Assembly: GCA_012035435.1 (NCBI GenBank)
Contig: JAAUPH010000023.1
Span: forward strand, 1-15,272
Origin: Sphingopyxis sp.
Lineage (GTDB): Bacteria > Pseudomonadota > Alphaproteobacteria > Sphingomonadales > Sphingomonadaceae
DNA: 15,272 nucleotides
Direction: 5' to 3'
A program made the position numbers and the translations under genes. How positions within the stretch are numbered: position 1 is the stretch's first letter; each line of letters starts with the position of its first letter. The notes beneath the pieces were generated by a model that saw nothing but the letters and a program-made list of their open reading frames with translations, was not told the DNA's origin and searched no databases. Shown piece by piece: positions 7,218 to 15,272 of the stretch.

Positions 7218-7913
7218 ATGGCGATCGGCGGCGAACATACGGTCAAGGCATTTGATGAGGATCTAAACCGCCTGCGCGGGATGATCAGCGAAATGGGCGG
7301 GCGCGCCGAACAGGCGCTGACACGCGCAATGACCGCGCTCAATACCGGCGACCTAGACCTTGCCGCCGAAGTGATCGAGGGCGACAAGCGCATTGATGCG
7401 CTGGAGGCCGAGGTTGAGCAGTTGGCGGTGCAAACCATCGCCTTGCGCGCGCCGATGGCGGATGATTTGCGCGAGATGATCGCGTCGTTGAAGATTGTGT
7501 CGGTCGTCGAGCGGATTGGCGATTATGGCAAGAATATCGCCAAGCGGGTTGCGCTGCTGAACGAGAACCGGTCGATTGAAGCCATCCCGCTGTTGATGTC
7601 GATGGCCGAGCTGGTGACCAGTCTGGTCCGCGACTCGCTCGACAGTTTTGCGCGCCGCGACGCCGAATTGGCCAAAGCTGTCACCGTTCGCGACAAACCG
7701 ATCGACGATTTTTACAACAGTATCTTCCGTGCGCTTGTCACATTCATGATGGAAAATCCGAAATCCATCTCTGAATCCGCACATTTGTTGTTTGTTGCCA
7801 AGAACTTGGAACGCATTGGTGACCATGCAACAAATATTGCGGAAATGGTTCATTATGTTGTCACAGGAACCCGCTTGGAAGACCGCGAGAAGGGCGACGA
7901 CCCGGTCGCATAA
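7218..7913 (+). CDS. phoU: Phosphate signalling protein PhoU
   Basis: This 231-residue protein is built of two tandem three-helix PhoU repeats. Each repeat carries the metal-binding E-R-I-G-D signature: VVERIGDYGKNIA (97-108; Glu98, Asp102) and LERIGDHATNIAE (197-209; Glu198, Asp202). PhoU is a cytoplasmic, often membrane-associated, negative regulator. It connects PstB and the PhoR PAS region and keeps PhoR in its phosphatase state when phosphate is plentiful. AAAGGAAG lies 7-14 bases before the ATG, and the gene follows pstB by 23 bp, so it belongs to the same transcript. The start is fixed by that site and by the family's usual N-terminal pattern (H-T-V-K-A-F-D-E-D-L). Confidence 0.95.
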   Translation: MAIGGEHTVKAFDEDLNRLRGMISEMGGRAEQALTRAMTALNTGDLDLAAEVIEGDKRIDALEAEVEQLAVQTIALRAPMADDLREMIASLKIVSVVERIGDYGKNIAKRVALLNENRSIEAIPLLMSMAELVTSLVRDSLDSFARRDAELAKAVTVRDKPIDDFYNSIFRALVTFMMENPKSISESAHLLFVAKNLERIGDHATNIAEMVHYVVTGTRLEDREKGDDPVA

Positions 7914-7938
7914 GGCCCGATAACGCGAGGGAATTTCC

Positions 7939-8637
7939 ATGCCGCAACCCGACCTGCTGCTCGTCGAGGATGACGAGGCGATTGCCGAACTCATTGTGTG
8001 GCATTTCGCGAAGGAGGGCTATGCCGTCCGTCACACTCCCGACGGCGAACAGGCTTTGGTTCTCGCGGCCGAACGGGTTCCCGACATTGTGCTGCTCGAC
8101 TGGATGGTCGAGAGCCTGTCGGGCATTGAAGTATGTCGCCGCCTGCGCCGCAATGCGCGCACCGCCAATGTGCCGATCATCATGCTGACGGCGCGGGGCG
8201 AAGAGGAAGACCGTATCCGCGGCCTGGAAACCGGCGCCGATGATTATGTCACCAAACCGTTCAGCCCGCGCGAGCTGGTCGCCCGCGTTTCGGCGGTGCT
8301 GCGCCGGTTGCGCCCCGCGCTGGCGGGTGAAGTGCTCGCCTATTCAGATATCGAACTTGACGCGGTTGCACACAAGGTGAAGCGCGGCGGCAGCACGCTC
8401 GCCATTGGCCCGACCGAGTTTCGCCTGCTGCGCCATTTCATGGAGCATCCGGGGCGCGTTTTTTCACGCGGGCAGCTGCTCGACAGCGTGTGGGGCCAGG
8501 ACAGCGACATCGAACTGCGCACCGTCGACGTGCATATCCGCCGCCTGCGCAAGGCGATCAACGCCAATGGTCATGCCGATATCATTCGCACCGTGCGGTC
8601 GGCGGGCTATGCGCTGGATGCGGATGGGGAATTGTAG
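7939..8637 (+). CDS. phoB: Phosphate-regulon response regulator PhoB
   Basis: This 232-residue OmpR/PhoB-class transcription factor has a receiver domain (1 to about 120) with the acidic pair Glu10/Asp11 plus Asp12, the phospho-acceptor Asp54 in IVLLDWM, Thr84 in IIMLTARG and Lys106 in VTKPFSPREL. After a linker comes a winged-helix DNA-binding domain with the recognition helix in ELRTVDVHIRRLRKAI and the wing TVRSAGYAL. Once phosphorylated by PhoR it should bind the Pho box at 2533-2561 and drive this operon. GCGAGGGA precedes the ATG. The gene follows phoU by 25 bp and closes the operon. The four residues after LLDWM (VESL) differ from the L-P-G type common elsewhere; I take this as lineage variation. 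Confidence 0.95.
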   Translation: MPQPDLLLVEDDEAIAELIVWHFAKEGYAVRHTPDGEQALVLAAERVPDIVLLDWMVESLSGIEVCRRLRRNARTANVPIIMLTARGEEEDRIRGLETGADDYVTKPFSPRELVARVSAVLRRLRPALAGEVLAYSDIELDAVAHKVKRGGSTLAIGPTEFRLLRHFMEHPGRVFSRGQLLDSVWGQDSDIELRTVDVHIRRLRKAINANGHADIIRTVRSAGYALDADGEL

Positions 8638-8716
8638 GAACAGCCGATCTGCGCCGCGCTCCGCTCACGATGATGTTGTTCTTTCCTACAGCAATTGCAA
8701 TCGCTACACCGTCGCG
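8638..8716. other. Gap between phoB and the S9 peptidase gene
   Basis: These 79 bp hold no terminator-like hairpin and no convincing promoter. The 8-bp palindrome GCAATTGC (8691-8698) is the only symmetrical element. The following gene lacks an obvious Shine-Dalgarno, so whether it is read through from phoB or has its own promoter cannot be decided here. Confidence 0.3.
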
Positions 8717-10786
8717 ATGAAACAGAATCTCATTTGCGCGCTCGCGCTCACAGTCGCCCCAATTGCCCTTTCCACACCTGCACTCGCGCAGAGCCAGCGG
8801 CCAATGGTGGCCGAGGATCTCGCGACGTTGAACCGCGTTGCTGCACCAGCGGTGTCACGCGATGGCAAAACGGTCGCCTGGCAGCAGACCGAGACCAAAG
8901 CCGATGATATGGCGCGGAGTACCGGCATCTGGACCATCGATGCCGCCAACCCTTCGGCCAAGCCGCAGCGGGCGGTGGATGGCCCCGGCAAGAATGAAAG
9001 CAGCCCGGCCTTTGCTCCCAATGGCGCGCTATATTTTCTTTCCAACGCGTCGGGCACGACACAGGTTTGGAGCAATGATGGCGTTGCCGCAGGCGGGGCG
9101 CTGAAACAGGTGACCAATTTCAAGGTCGATGTTGCGGGCTTCAAACTGTCGCCCGATGGCAAGCGGCTGCTGGTCTGGGGCGGCGTGCCGATGGAATGCG
9201 CCAGCTTTGGCTGCGCGGCCAAAGACAAGGGCGCCCTGCCCGGCCCCGGCACCGGCAAGCATTATAAAGACGGTGGTGGCTTCGTGCGGCACTGGGATGA
9301 ATGGGAAACCCCCGGAACGCACAGCCGCGCCTTTGTGTTTGATCTGGTTGAAGGGCGGGCGGGCACCGGCCGTGCGGTTTCCGGCGCGCTGGTCGGCGAC
9401 ACACCGTCAAAGCCGATGGGCGGCGGCGAAGAATTGGCGTGGAGCGCCGACAGCCAATCGGTGTTCTTCGCGCTGCGGATCGCCGACCGTAACGAGCCGC
9501 GCTCGACCAATCTCGACATTTATCAGGCTGCAGCCGACGGCAGCAGCCCCCCGGTCAACCTGACCGCCGCCAATCAGGCCACCGACACGCTACCCGCCGC
9601 CTCGCCCGACGGCAAATGGCTCGCCTATGCCGCAATGGCGCGCCCGACCTATGAGGCCGACCGGCAGGTGCTGATGCTCCGCGATCTGGCGACGGGTCAG
9701 GTGCGCGCGCTGACGCAAGGCTGGGACCGCTCGGTTGGCTCCATCGTCTGGACCCCGGACAGCAAGAGCGTCATCGTCACGGCGCAGGATCTGCTCGAAC
9801 ATCCCGCCTTCCGCGTTGATGTGAAAGACGGCAAGGTCACGCGCCTGACGACCCGGGGCAATGTGTTCGATACCGTTCCGCTCGCCAGGGGCGCGATGGT
9901 TCATGCGCTCAACAGCATCACCGGCCCCACCGACATCATGCTGCGCGACGCCAGGGGTCAGGCGCGCAACCTTTCGAACGCGAATGCCGACCGTCTGCCG
10001 GCGATCAGGCCTGTGCAGTATGAACAATTCACGTTCGCTGGTGCCGGCGGCGCGACGGTGCATGGACAGATCGTGCGTCCGGAAGGCGCGACCGGCCGGT
10101 TGCCCACCCTCCTCCTCGTCCATGGCGGGCCGCAGGGCAGCTTTTTCAACAGCTGGTCAACGCGCTGGAACCCGATGCTGTTCGCCAGTGCGGGTTATGC
10201 CGTTGTCACCATCGATTTTCACGGTTCGACCGGCTATGGTCAGGCCTTTACCGACAGCATCAATCAAGATTGGGGCGGCAAACCGCTTGAGGATCTGAAG
10301 CTCGGCATGGCAGCCGCCGCCACGGCGAGCCCAACGGTTGGCCCCGCCAACGCCTGCGCGCTGGGCGGAAGCTATGGCGGCTATATGATGAACTGGATCG
10401 CGGGCAATTGGCCCGACGGGTTCAAGTGCCTGGTCAATCACGCCGGGATTTTTGACCTGCGCGCGATGGCCTTCACAACCGAAGAATTGTGGTTCGACGA
10501 ATGGGATCATGGCGGCCCGTGGTGGTCGCGCCCGAACGCCGAACGGTGGAACCCCGTGAACCATGTCGAGAAGTGGAAAACACCTACGCTCTTCATCCAC
10601 GGGGAGAAGGATTACCGCGTCCCCTATACCCAGAGCATTGCCGGCTTTACGGCGGCGCAGCGTTTGGGTGTGCCTGCCGAGCTGCTGATGTATCCGGATG
10701 AAAACCACTGGATTTTAAAGGGCAAGAACAGCGTGCAATGGTATCGCACGGTGTTCGATTGGACCTCGCGGCATTTGAAGAAATAG
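8717..10786 (+). CDS. Secreted S9 family (prolyl oligopeptidase/DPP-like) serine peptidase
   Basis: This 689-residue protein has a Sec signal peptide (MKQNLICALALTVAPIALSTPALA, likely cleavage before Gln25), so it acts in the periplasm or outside. Residues from about 45 to 420 contain repeated S-x-D-G-K/P-D-G-K-style blades (VSRDGKTVAW, LSPDGKRLLVW, ASPDGKWLAYA, TPDSKSVIV), forming the beta-propeller that limits access to the active site. The C-terminal alpha/beta hydrolase starts near LLLVHGGPQGSF and carries the triad Ser552 in GGSYGGYMM, Asp632 in HGEKDYRVPY and His664 in DENHW. It should cleave dipeptides or acylated residues from short peptides (S9C-like). An open frame runs farther upstream inside phoB, but the ATG at 8717 is the one that gives a signal peptide. 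A role in phosphate starvation is not shown by position alone. Confidence 0.9.
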   Translation: MKQNLICALALTVAPIALSTPALAQSQRPMVAEDLATLNRVAAPAVSRDGKTVAWQQTETKADDMARSTGIWTIDAANPSAKPQRAVDGPGKNESSPAFAPNGALYFLSNASGTTQVWSNDGVAAGGALKQVTNFKVDVAGFKLSPDGKRLLVWGGVPMECASFGCAAKDKGALPGPGTGKHYKDGGGFVRHWDEWETPGTHSRAFVFDLVEGRAGTGRAVSGALVGDTPSKPMGGGEELAWSADSQSVFFALRIADRNEPRSTNLDIYQAAADGSSPPVNLTAANQATDTLPAASPDGKWLAYAAMARPTYEADRQVLMLRDLATGQVRALTQGWDRSVGSIVWTPDSKSVIVTAQDLLEHPAFRVDVKDGKVTRLTTRGNVFDTVPLARGAMVHALNSITGPTDIMLRDARGQARNLSNANADRLPAIRPVQYEQFTFAGAGGATVHGQIVRPEGATGRLPTLLLVHGGPQGSFFNSWSTRWNPMLFASAGYAVVTIDFHGSTGYGQAFTDSINQDWGGKPLEDLKLGMAAAATASPTVGPANACALGGSYGGYMMNWIAGNWPDGFKCLVNHAGIFDLRAMAFTTEELWFDEWDHGGPWWSRPNAERWNPVNHVEKWKTPTLFIHGEKDYRVPYTQSIAGFTAAQRLGVPAELLMYPDENHWILKGKNSVQWYRTVFDWTSRHLKK

Positions 10787-10795
10787 CTTTCTTCA

Positions 10796-10813
10796 GCTTG
10801 CGTCATCGCAAGC
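10796..10813. terminator. Hairpin between convergent genes
   Basis: GCTTGCG (10796-10802) and CGCAAGC (10807-10813) form a perfect 7-bp stem with a TCAT loop, 10 bp after the peptidase stop. No T run follows in either direction. With the stronger palindrome at 10842-10863 it is the only candidate for ending the two converging transcripts. Confidence 0.35.
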
Positions 10814-10841
10814 GCGATGAGCTTGGATGGAATCTTTCTGT

Positions 10842-10863
10842 CATCCCCGCGAAAGCGGGGATG
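10842..10863. repeat. Dispersed GC-rich palindrome with GAAA loop
   Basis: CATCCCCGC (10842-10850) and GCGGGGATG (10855-10863) form a perfect 9-bp stem closed by the stable tetraloop GAAA. In translation it gives the I-P-A-F-A-G-M-T string that I recall from many spurious ORFs in alpha- and betaproteobacterial genomes, marking a widespread intergenic repeat family. It lies between convergent genes, where it may also act as a two-way terminator. Only one copy is in the window, so repetition itself is not shown here. Confidence 0.6.
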
Positions 10864-10905
10864 GCATAATGGACAGACCTTATCTCATTGCGCTCAAGTT
10901 CAATT

Positions 10906-11856
10906 TTACCCCCACGCCAGCCGCCCGATTCCGAATTTCGGCAGCGACAAGCCCAGCGTCGGGATGGCCGGAATTTTGAACAGACCCTCGCTCCTCTGAG
11001 GCCGCTCAACACGTTTGCGCGCGATCGCGATCCGATTGGCCAGCCCAGCACCGTTCACATTCTGAATCTCCAGCCCGGGATAGGCATTGCATTCCAGCAC
11101 CTGGACCCCGGCGACCGCGTCAATCACCAGATCGACGCCAACATATCCCAGGTCGAGCGGGGCCGAGCAGCGGCGGGCGGCCGTCATCACATCATTCCAA
11201 AAGGGAATACGCTCCCCAATCAACCGCTCGCCGGTCGACGGGTGGATCTCGGTGGGTTTTCCTTTGAGCACCGCGCGGAAAATTTCGCCGCTGGAAAGAT
11301 CGATGGCGGCGCCGATCGCGCCCTGATGCAAATTGGCACGCCCGCTCGATTCCTCGGTCGGCAGCCGTGTCATCGCCATCAGCGGACGGTCGCGGAAGCA
11401 GATGATGCGGATGTCGGGGAGGCCATAGGGCACCAGCCGCGCAACTTCGGGATGCGCGCGGATCAGCGGTTCGAACAGCGCGGCATCGCCGTCGCCGCCC
11501 TCCAGTGAAAATTCGCCCTCCTGTATGCGCGCAACATGCTGCCGCAACATGTCGAACGTCAGCAGCTCGCCGTTGAGCTGGCGCCAGCCATTGCTCTCGC
11601 GGCCCGATGCCAGCAGCACGCCCTGCCCTTGCGACCCGCGATTTGGTTTGACCGCGAAGGATTCGGGCAGCGCGGCAAAGTCGAACCCCATCAATTCGCT
11701 GGTGCTGCGGATCAGCGCCAAGGTGTTGGGCACCGGAACGCCAGCACTGGCCAACTTTGTTTTGGTTTCGAATTTCTGGTTGACCGTCTTGATCGCGCGG
11801 GGCGAGTTATATTTTTGGATCAACGCGTTGCGGCGGTTCATACCCAGGATGGCCAT
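10906..11856 (-). CDS. ATP-grasp alpha-L-glutamate ligase-like protein
   Basis: This 316-residue ATP-grasp enzyme belongs to the group annotated 'alpha-L-glutamate ligase-related' (RimK-like). Visible parts are an N-terminal N-x-K-x-x-T-K-x-x-L-x-x-x-G-V-P-x-P-x-T segment (26-45), the nucleotide lysine Lys70 and glycine-rich loop in VKPNRGSQGQG (69-79), the catalytic stretch DIRIICFRDRPLMAMTRLP (148-166), RANLHQGAIGAAID (173-186), and the metal-binding end GVDLVID (240-246) and LECNAYPGLEIQNVN (254-268; Asp242, Glu255, Asn257). Such enzymes use ATP to join a carboxylate to an amine, often adding an amino acid to a peptide. It has no signal peptide, so it is cytoplasmic. The ATG comes one base after the stop of the 7TM gene, so the two are coupled. 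The substrate is unknown. Confidence 0.88.
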   Translation of the reverse strand: MAILGMNRRNALIQKYNSPRAIKTVNQKFETKTKLASAGVPVPNTLALIRSTSELMGFDFAALPESFAVKPNRGSQGQGVLLASGRESNGWRQLNGELLTFDMLRQHVARIQEGEFSLEGGDGDAALFEPLIRAHPEVARLVPYGLPDIRIICFRDRPLMAMTRLPTEESSGRANLHQGAIGAAIDLSSGEIFRAVLKGKPTEIHPSTGERLIGERIPFWNDVMTAARRCSAPLDLGYVGVDLVIDAVAGVQVLECNAYPGLEIQNVNGAGLANRIAIARKRVERPQRSEGLFKIPAIPTLGLSLPKFGIGRLAWG

Positions 11857-11857
11857 G

Positions 11858-12619
11858 TCAATTACTCCCGACGAGCTTGAAGCGTGAGATTTCTGAAAGT
11901 CGCAGCCCTTTATACCGTCCCAGCAGGATCATCAGGATCGCCGAGGCAAAGGGGATGCTGAGCGGATGCGCAGTCGCCAGTTCGACCAGGAGCGGCGCGG
12001 CGACGATAAACTGGATGACGGCCGCCACGAACAGCGTGACCAGCGTTTCGCGGAGCGCCTTGTGCGGACCGTCATTTTCCCAGCTGCTCCACCAGCGTTC
12101 GACGATCAGCGCGGTGACCACCACCGGAAAGGCGCTGGCGAGCAGAAACTCTTCAAAAGCAATGGCCAGCGCGCCAAGCCCGCCCACCACGATCGAAATT
12201 AGCGCCCCCAGAAATGCAACCCGCGACAATTCGAGCCATTTCAGCAGCGGCGCGCAGACCATGCCGATCAGGATCGCGCTCATCGAAATGGCCGGACCGA
12301 GCACTGGTCCCGATTGAAGGTAGGACATGGCGAGCAACATCGGCGTGAACAGGCCGAATGTCTTCCAGCCAAGGATCGACCGGACAAACACAACGATGGC
12401 TGCGCCAAATGGCAGCGACAGCATCAAATAGCTTTCGGGCAAGGCCCACCGATTGTCCGGATTGGCGATGACATGCGATGCGGCTTCGCTGGCCAGAACG
12501 TCTGGCTGACCGGCAAGGAACCAGATGAAGCCAGCCAGTGCGGCGCTCCCCACCGCCGTCGCCGCATAGGGCAGGCAGCGCTCGGTCAAGCTTAGCGAAG
12601 GTGCGGTGTCAGAAGACAT
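11858..12619 (-). CDS. 7TM membrane protein of the inactive-transglutaminase/7TM family (transglutaminase part absent)
   Basis: This 253-residue integral inner-membrane protein has a first helix (about 18-36), a polar loop (about 37-62) and then six or so helices to the C-terminus. The core GWKTFGLFTPMLLAMSY (84-100), SRVAFLGALISIVVGG (132-147), FPVVVTALIVERWW (164-177) and the closing ILLGRYKGLRLSEISRF (231-247) match the 7TM_transglut domain, which elsewhere is fused behind a catalytically dead transglutaminase and encoded beside an ATP-grasp ligase. Here only a roughly 26-residue loop stands where that domain would be. I chose ATG 12619 because GGAGG lies 6 bases upstream; the longer frame from 12697 starts inside the upstream gene in an arginine-rich, unlikely sequence. 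The start overlaps the upstream stop by 11 bp, implying coupled translation. Confidence 0.8.
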   Translation of the reverse strand: MSSDTAPSLSLTERCLPYAATAVGSAALAGFIWFLAGQPDVLASEAASHVIANPDNRWALPESYLMLSLPFGAAIVVFVRSILGWKTFGLFTPMLLAMSYLQSGPVLGPAISMSAILIGMVCAPLLKWLELSRVAFLGALISIVVGGLGALAIAFEEFLLASAFPVVVTALIVERWWSSWENDGPHKALRETLVTLFVAAVIQFIVAAPLLVELATAHPLSIPFASAILMILLGRYKGLRLSEISRFKLVGSN

Positions 12620-13535
12620 AGCCGACCTCCAGCGTAAAACGGGTGCCGCTACGGTCGAATTGCGGGTCGGTCGATTGGCGCGCGATGTAGCGCGCATCGG
12701 CGGAAAGGCGCCACCGGCCGGGGCTGTAGGTGAGCGAAAGCTCGGGGCTCAGCACCCGATCGCGACGAAACCCTCCGCCGATCAGTGGGCGTCCGGCAAA
12801 TTCAGTTTCGCTCCACGTTAGCGACGGGCGAAGCGACAGGTCGCGAGCGAGGGGGCGCTGATAGCTCGCCGAAGCGGTCCAGCGCTTGACGTCGCGGCGG
12901 TCGGTTGCCGATGCGATGCTTTCATAACGGCCGCGCAAAAATGCGTAGTGATTGGCGGCGAAGCGATGGCGATATTCGGCATCGAAACGCGGGCCATTGC
13001 CGCGGCTTTGATCGAGATCGTCATAGCGACGCTCGCGCCACCGCGCGCCTAGCGACACCCGGCTTGCGGCGCCGAACGCCTGCTCAATCTCGCCGCCAAC
13101 TTCCCATTCGTCGGCGCGAGAGGCTTCGGCGGTCAGAATATTGTCGCTGCGCTCGCCCAACAGGCGCAGCGTGGTGGCCGCACTGACGGTATAGGCGGCC
13201 TCCAACCGCGCTATGTTCTGCCAGCGGTCGGACCGGCCGTCCGAGAAATACTCCACACGGGTGGTCGCATTGCTCAGAGTGATTGTGGCATCGCCGCGCG
13301 TCAGCTTGACCGACGGGGCAATGCGCAAGGACATGAGGCTGCCGTCGACGATGTCATCATCGACCTGGCTGTTGCTGTTCGCGAGCATCGCCCGCGCGGT
13401 GACGACCAGTGCCGCGTCAATGCCGTCGCTGGTCTGTGCTTCGGCCGTATTGGCATAGGCTGGCGCCGCTGCACTCAGCAGCAAGGCAGCAAGCATCGGC
13501 GTCGCAACGCGACGTTTTGCGTGTGTGGGATACAA
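12609..13535 (-). CDS. Outer-membrane beta-barrel protein, unknown function
   Basis: This protein of about 308 residues has a signal peptide ([22 protein letters not shown], cleavage after A-Y-A) and a mature part of alternating polar/aromatic strands separated by charged turns: [98 protein letters not shown]. It ends in [10 protein letters not shown], the terminal phenylalanine used for BamA-dependent outer-membrane insertion. I recognise no named family; size and pattern suggest a 12-16-strand barrel. The best start is TTG at 13535 with GGCGGAG 8 bases upstream. An ATG 16 codons earlier (13583) adds an arginine-rich leader that fits less well. It heads the three-gene operon with the 7TM and ATP-grasp genes. 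Confidence 0.72.
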   Translation of the reverse strand: MYPTHAKRRVATPMLAALLLSAAAPAYANTAEAQTSDGIDAALVVTARAMLANSNSQVDDDIVDGSLMSLRIAPSVKLTRGDATITLSNATTRVEYFSDGRSDRWQNIARLEAAYTVSAATTLRLLGERSDNILTAEASRADEWEVGGEIEQAFGAASRVSLGARWRERRYDDLDQSRGNGPRFDAEYRHRFAANHYAFLRGRYESIASATDRRDVKRWTASASYQRPLARDLSLRPSLTWSETEFAGRPLIGGGFRRDRVLSPELSLTYSPGRWRLSADARYIARQSTDPQFDRSGTRFTLEVGYVF

Positions 13536-13730
13536 GATTTTTACTCCGCCTGTTCGATCCAGCCGCAGATGCTTTCGCCTCACCGCCGGGTTGCAGGGGA
13601 AACGGGACGAACCGAGCGATTATTCCGGGCGCTCAAAGTTTTTTTCAGTTCGTTGCACCTGCGGCCATCGCGGCGGCGTCGCGCCCCTTGCCGCGTTGCA
13701 GCATCGCTGGCAAAGGCTGACCATCATGCC
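13536..13730. other. Divergent intergenic region
   Basis: These 195 bp separate the start of the minus-strand barrel/7TM/ATP-grasp operon from valS and must hold both promoters. A T7 run lies near 13640, and TTGCAC at 13653-13658 could be a valS -35, but no matching A/T-rich -10 is evident. I see no T-box or other leader structure. Confidence 0.35.

Positions 13731-15272
<1,542 letters not shown>

Noticed and set aside
8691..8698. GCAATTGC palindrome as an operator before the peptidase gene
   Set aside because: Only 8 bp, with no second copy or promoter nearby. Expected by chance.
8405..8716. N-terminal extension of the S9 peptidase into phoB
   Set aside because: The extra 104 residues are out-of-frame phoB sequence rich in Cys/Arg/Ser. 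The ATG at 8717 gives a proper signal peptide.
10803..11051. Minus-strand 82-residue ORF containing an I-P-A-F-A-G-M-T string
   Set aside because: That string comes from the dispersed palindrome at 10842-10863. The rest overlaps the ATP-grasp gene in another frame.
12620..12697. 26-residue N-terminal extension of the 7TM protein
   Set aside because: Arginine-rich sequence antisense in character and inside the barrel gene. GGAGG 6 bases before ATG 12619 marks the real start.
13560..13725. T-box or other leader regulating valS
   Set aside because: No specifier loop, antiterminator or terminator pairing was found, and T-boxes are not expected in alphaproteobacteria.

Overview
The window comes from a GC-rich alphaproteobacterium, most likely a sphingomonad (Sphingomonadales; Sphingopyxis-like is my best guess from protein resemblance alone). 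The gene content supports this: a Pho-regulated pst operon framed by phoR and phoB, a PstC and a PstA that both carry extra domains, a secreted S9 peptidase, and two kinds of GC-rich dispersed palindrome of the type common in these genomes.

Region by region. Positions 1-1152 hold no intact gene. They are a patchwork of fragments from unrelated families on alternating strands: an MrpA/NuoL-like antiporter piece (-), a hotdog thioesterase N-terminus (-), a 2CSK_N histidine-kinase sensor domain (+), a phage/plasmid D5-type primase piece broken by two compensating indels (+), and an unassigned membrane segment (-). Two junctions fall on GATC, so a chimeric contig end is at least as likely as a real graveyard of transferred genes. 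Positions 1302-8637 are one phosphate regulon: phoR, a Pho box made of 11-bp repeats, pstS, pstC, pstA, pstB, phoU, phoB. PstC carries a one-base insertion in a T run that scrambles its last membrane helix; removing one T restores a normal C-terminus that overlaps the pstA start. Positions 8717-10786 encode an exported S9 prolyl-oligopeptidase-type peptidase. It converges on a minus-strand operon at 13535-10906: an outer-membrane beta-barrel, a 7TM protein of the 'inactive transglutaminase fused to 7TM' family that lacks the transglutaminase part, and an ATP-grasp alpha-L-glutamate-ligase-like enzyme. Divergent from this operon, valS starts at 13731 and runs off the window. Its last visible 20 or so codons come from a palindromic repeat lying in frame inside the coding sequence.

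How the genes work together. PstSCAB imports phosphate. PstSCAB with PhoU reports phosphate status to the kinase PhoR, which phosphorylates PhoB. PhoB then binds the Pho box upstream of pstS, closing an autoregulatory loop. Strong hairpins between pstS and pstC could let the binding protein outnumber the permease. The most interesting candidate for an undescribed system is the translationally coupled beta-barrel / 7TM / ATP-grasp operon. It looks like an envelope-located peptide or amino-acid ligation module in which a beta-barrel stands beside a reduced 7TM protein. No RNA genes and no CRISPR array were seen.
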